Shown here: one piece after another, positions 59,683-64,000 of the stretch
Numbering within the stretch: the first letter of the stretch is position 1
Layout: each line of letters begins with the position of its first letter
Source: Blasia pusilla
Lineage: Eukaryota; Marchantiophyta; Marchantiopsida; Blasiales
DNA: 64,000 nucleotides
Direction: 5' to 3'
NCBI GenBank assembly: GCA_050084515.1
Contig: CM114271.1
Location: 61,628,001-61,692,000 of the forward strand
Translations under genes and position numbers: made by a program
The notes under the pieces: model-generated
What the model was told of the DNA's origin: nothing
What the model saw: only the letters and a program-made list of their open reading frames with translations
The model's database searches: none

Positions 59683-60950
59683 AGACTGTACTCATTAAGT
59701 AGTTCCTGTCTTAGCCTTGCGACCATAGACCCCGCGCCCTGGTTGGTCCGTGCTCTGTGATAAAGAGGGAGAGAGACTGTACTCATTAAGTAGTGCCTGT
59801 CGTAGCCTTGCGACCATAGACCCTGCGCCCTGGTTGGACAGTGCTTGAGACTGGGATGGGTGTAGAGAGAGAAGCAAGTGGAGAAGGTACCACATGAGAG
59901 GAGGGAGACACTCTCATATAGTATGAGTGCTGACCAAACAACGTGTTTGTGCGGAACTTCCAAGTGTCAACCAAGAAACTCTTCACCACACCATCTACTT
60001 TACCTGATTGGGATCCCCAATAGACATTACTTACCAGTGCAGCAGCTTTGGGCAATGAATCAAGCCTACTGAATGTGTTGAACAATTTTGGTGCTACCAG
60101 CTTAGCAATATCAGCATAAGCTCTTGCTCTGTGAGTTGTGAATTTTGTGCAGGAGACCAAGTAATGACTAGAGGTTTCATCCCCATGGTCACACAAGGCG
60201 CAAGAGTTTAGTTGTGTTCCCATCCTGCTTTTCTTATGGTTCAAGGGGATTGCTCCCGTTCTGAACTTGAACTTGAGCCGGGTTCCCAAGCAAGGGGTTC
60301 CCCGCAAATAGTTCTTCAGTTCTGCCTTCTCGGGATATACCGTCAAGAGAGAGAGGTCAGACATTTTCATGGCTTCCTCCATGCTGTTCTGCTGTGAGCG
60401 TTTGCCCACTGCTTTGGTTATGGTATCCACGAATGCGTTCTCATCTTGCTCCCACAGTTCAGGCCCTGCTGGGAGATTGGAAGCTTGCGCAATCTCTTGA
60501 ACCTTTTTCGTCCAAGATTTGGCCTGCTTTACGGGTCTTTTTTGGGTCCAGGTTTTCCCCATCACCTCTTTAGGATAGCGATGGGAGTCCATTGTCTCCA
60601 GCTGCCTCCGCGATTTCAACTTGGCAATGTCACGTCTATCCTCCAAGGGTTCCACACCTAGTTCTGATCTCACACCAACTCGGGCTATTCGTGATGAGGT
60701 TGACATCATACCCCGAAACGCCTTCAGCTGTACAGTTTCAAGCCTATCCCTTTGTTTGGTGTTGGCATCCCACACTGCTGCCCGGTATTCCAGCGAGGGA
60801 TGAATAGTATGCAAAATGACAGAGCGCTTTACTTCTGATGTGATATCCCGGCAGGAGAGAGAGACTCTACTCATTAAGTAGTGCCTGTCGTAGCACTCAC
60901 ACTCTCATATAGTGTGAGTGCTGACCAAACAACATGTTTGTGCTCTCTCT
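59683..60950 (-). mobile_element. LINE-like element with tail at both ends
   Basis: The minus-strand frame 60874-59786 (362 codons) has a region like the RT thumb of non-LTR elements (ILHTIHPSLEYRAAVWDANT, RLETVQLKAFRGM). It ends in a zinc-binding CALCDHGDETSSHYLVSC and tail-derived residues. Tail repeats occupy about 59683-59955, with a partial internal duplication, and also the upstream end at about 60858-60948. The ORF's ATG is inside the upstream tail. Most of the RT and any endonuclease are missing, so it is non-autonomous. CGGCAGGAGAGAGAG occurs on either side of the upstream tail, near 60851 and 60955. The element begins about 40 bp after the F-box stop codon. Confidence 0.8.
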
Positions 60951-61026
60951 CTCCGGCAGGAGAGAGAGAGAGAGAGATGCAAAATCCGCAAGCACACTCC
61001 AAATTTGCCCTTCTGTGGATCACGCT

Positions 61027-61260
61027 TTCAGAACTTGAATGTGGGCTATGAGGACCCGACTCTTCACGTTGCTCCAGTCAGCCACAATCAGACAGGTCGC
61101 GGATGGAGAGTTCGTACCCAGCTCGCAAATCTCTGAAGTCTCTTGTGCCTTGCTACTCGGAGAAGAATCCAATAGGAGTGCCTGGAATTCTTGTGGGCTT
61201 TTGTAAAGCAGTCTTTGACAGCTCCTGGAAGGCAGGGCCAATTCAATTCGTGTCACGAAA
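61027..61260 (+). pseudogene. Duplicated F-box gene C-terminus
   Basis: VGYEDPTLHVAPVSHNQTGR and GWRVRTQLANL match VGYENLTFLVALVSHKQTTL and GWRVCIHNSKI at the end of the intact F-box frame. DNA similarity continues through CTCTTGTGCC-TGCTACT-GG, GAATCC, TTCTTG-GGGCTTT and TTTGA-AGCTCCTGG. A stop at 61134 and further frame changes break it. It lies directly downstream of the LINE-like element, so the F-box gene was at least partly duplicated in tandem and the second copy degraded. Confidence 0.75.
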
Positions 61261-61299
61261 AGTGGAGGCTCGAGAGGGACTTCGAAAGCTCGCTGCAAA

Positions 61300-61956
61300 G
61301 CTCAAACCTTAATCTGTCACCTATGGTCTGCACTTACATAGAGGGATTGTGCCGGTCCCCATTTGTATTTGTTTCTACGAATCTGCTGCTGGAAATGGGT
61401 TGCACAATCTGAGTCCTTCATTTTCCTCCGTCCCTCCCCCACCTCTTTCCACTCCATAGCTGCACCTCTGCCAACCACCTACCCAAATTTGTCAATCTCA
61501 CTCAGAGGTTTGGCGATTGGAGAGGTCTGTCATTCCACTGCACAAACTCTCAAAACAGTAACTTCTCACCATTCCTTGCAGTTCTTGTGGAAGTAATAAA
61601 AAACACACATCTTTGATGTTAGGAAGGAGAAGCTTGTGAGAGTGAGACTACTACTGCTCCTTTCAGTTTGAACACTGATATTTTTGAGGGTGATGCTCTA
61701 GATGTAAATACTCCATTGGAATTGTGCATTTTCACTTTTGAGGTTCATGCTCTATGAGGTGGTCTATGGTGAATTAGTGTGTGTGCCTTGCATAGTCCTA
61801 TAGATGGATTTTGCATGTACTTGGAATTTGCCTTGCCCTATAGGGCACTTGGAGGGGACCTAGGTCAGGAGACTGGGCTGGTAAATTCTTGACGACTGGA
61901 GTCGGGTAAGCTAGTGCAAGAGAGCAAGTAAAGATTGAATGTGTCATTGAAACACA
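61300..61956. other. Intergenic, nothing recognised
   Basis: No coding or repeat feature supported. Confidence 0.3.
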
Positions 61957-62155
61957 CTAGTGGGCAGCCTGTGCCATGCACGGGAGTGAAAGGATGAATC
62001 ATGTTTATACAAAATCTTTTTCTTGCTGCCCTAAGAGGGGGGAATTTTGTATTGCTTACTTTAGAAGGAGAAAATTCTTCTTGCTGCCGGGTTGCCACAT
62101 GCCCAGCAAAGAGATGAGTGCAAATCAAGAAGACATTCTCCAATAGTGATATAGA
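61957..62155 (-). mobile_element. Short non-autonomous Helitron (199 bp)
   Basis: On the minus strand it begins TCTATATCACTATTGGAGAA and ends with the hairpin CCCGTGCATGGCACAGG and CTGCCCACTAG. It is preceded by A and followed by T. The first 20 bases match the copy at 5287-5474 closely. Confidence 0.7.
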
Positions 62156-64000
62156 TGAGTGGAATTAACCATAAACTGCGGTATTTAAACTGCTCTACAG
62201 TAAGGTCTTCCATAATATCATATTTCTTTATGAGTTTTACATCTTCCCGCGAAAATGCCCATAAAATTTCCTCTTGTATGGGCATTTAATCTTCTCAATT
62301 GAGAGAAAACATGATATCTCAAAGTATAGAAGAAAACCGTATTTTCTTCACTTAACAATATGTAGAAAGAAGCCCAATAATTAGTATTAGATGTGGAGCA
62401 TGGTTAACTTAGAATTTTCTTTCTTTGTGAACCCATTCAATTACTTTTCAAGATTGTCATAATATCTCTAAAAGTTTGAGAATATTTTATATAAAACAAT
62501 ATATAGTTCCCTTTTGTGAATCTCAAGATAACTAGTTAAAATCCCCAAAAGGTACCATATTTTAAAAAAATACTGAGAAAAAATTAAATGATTTACCCCT
62601 CACCATAAGCCTCAAGCTAGGGAAAAAATCACTTATTATTTCAAAAAGTTTCTAGAGTCATGATTTTGAAAGATGTCCTTATCTCCCATGCCATCATGAG
62701 GACATCTTAAAATAGATCATGTATACATAATCTAGATCTATAGAAAGATCTAGATTATGAAGGTTTCCACCATCGAAAGAAGATTTTTATTCTTCATTTG
62801 GCCTCTTATCTTGTGAAGCATCTTCAAATTTTTACATGTATATGAAATTGATGTTTTCATTATCAAAATCATTGCAAAATAGCCATTACTAGAAATGAAT
62901 CTACTTTGCAAGTACTTGGAGATGCAACATACTTGCAACTTACTCAAAAGATGCTTACGATGCACATTTGGAAAGTGGACAACTTGCAACACACTCGAAC
63001 ATGGTGTTTTGCATGTGCAATATGTGAGTCGAGAGGGCCATTTTCTTACAATAGCTTGTAGAAGACTCGGAAACCATTCACAATATAGCAAAAAGTACTC
63101 TCTAAGTACACACATTTTTTTGACTTTATTGCAAGTCTGTGGAGAGTAGTAATTTGGGGCTTATGGTGCTCACAAAAGTGCAGGAAACTATGAAGGGTAA
63201 TATAAAGCGCAAATAATTTGAAGAGACAAATAATATCATTTCATCACTAAAAATAAGGTCAAAATTATGACTATGTCATGTATATCAAAATTTGGACGAC
63301 ATCATGAATATTTAATGAACATAAGTGAAATAAAGGCTATCTCTACATTGGAAAAACCACCAATCAGGATAAGGAAAAATCAAGAATTAAATAGAATGTT
63401 GACATTGGATATAAATTCTTGTTGATCATTAATGTATGGACTCTTTAAGAAGATGGGTTCCCAAATCTTCCTTTATTCATGTCATATATTTCTTTTCAAT
63501 ACATGATTACTTTCTCAAATTTTCTCATATTACTAAGATTCATCAATTAGATTGTGTCTAAGAAATTTATAATCACAAAAATATGATGAAGTCTTATCTC
63601 CACTTGTAGCTCACATATACTTGTAGATCATTGGCTGGATGCTCAAATGTTGGTATTAAACCCAACACCTATTCATCCTCGCGTTAGGCCATGGAGGGTG
63701 AGTCGAGTTAAGCGGTGACAAAAGCAAACATCCCACCCAGATTCGAGCACAGAGGCTCTCAATGAATGCCATGTGTGAAGCCTCTAACTTTTTAGTTTTA
63801 GTTTTAGTTTTATTTTTCCACATTAATTCAAAAATTGAATAGAAAAAGGCTTTAGTAATTCTATTAAATTTAATTTTAGAAATAAAATATTTTTGCAAAA
63901 ATGAATTCTCATGAAAAAATTATGAATTTCCTTCAAAATAAATTTCTTTTTCCATAATTTTTAAAATTAAAATTTTTGGAAAAGAAATGACATATTATTT
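62156..64000. other. AT-rich intergenic DNA
   Basis: No supported gene or clear repeat. A local inverted repeat around AATCTAGATCT/AGATCTAGATT is at about 62730-62757. Confidence 0.4.

Overview
The window looks like nuclear DNA of a land plant. It holds two chloroplast-protein genes with short introns with GT/AG ends, a plant-type SWIB gene and an F-box gene, in small GC-richer islands separated by AT-rich, transposon-laden DNA. The compact genes, the chromodomain Ty3 element and the Helitron remains would suit a bryophyte such as a liverwort, but that placement is inference. No rRNA, tRNA or CRISPR was seen.

Layout. 1-950: array of degenerate repeats related to the tail of a LINE-like element found elsewhere. 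1-8.7 kb: otherwise AT-rich DNA with old repeat fragments and one short Helitron (5287-5474). 8.75-9.67 kb: inverted-repeat-flanked segment carrying a piece of Ty3 reverse transcriptase. 10009-17203: a complete but dead Ty3 chromovirus on the minus strand, with two LTRs, a 5-bp target duplication, primer-binding site, polypurine tract and gag-pol-chromodomain. 17.2-21.7 kb: non-coding, with two short Helitrons, a foldback element, a perfect hairpin and three copies of a hairpin-forming repeat. 22179-25674 (+): chloroplast inorganic pyrophosphatase in six exons, with a LINE-like element inside intron 1. 25.85-26.57 kb (+): spliceable exons of an unrecognised gene. 29.07-33.90 kb (-): PsbP-domain thylakoid-lumen protein in about nine exons, one intron invaded by the same LINE tail. 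34-43.7 kb: AT-rich, nothing clear except one short Helitron and simple repeats. 43.8-50.1 kb (-): decayed autonomous Helitron (HUH Rep plus PIF1 helicase) with unrecognised ORFs downstream. 53173-53389: hAT-type MITE just upstream of the SWIB gene (53800-54760, +). 55-56.5 kb: unrecognised spliceable exons. 58.35-59.64 kb (+): F-box gene with a one-base frameshift in the F-box. 59.68-60.95 kb (-): LINE-like element with its tail at both ends, followed by a duplicated F-box C-terminus. 61957-62155: another short Helitron.

The two photosynthesis-related genes both act in the plastid: the pyrophosphatase in the stroma, the PsbP-domain protein probably in the thylakoid lumen. Both carry intronic insertions of one retroelement family. 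The most unusual items are that family, whose tail lies at both ends and supplies the ORF start codon; the five same-oriented short Helitrons beside a dead Rep/helicase copy; and the hairpin sitting where the zinc knuckle should be in the Ty3 gag.
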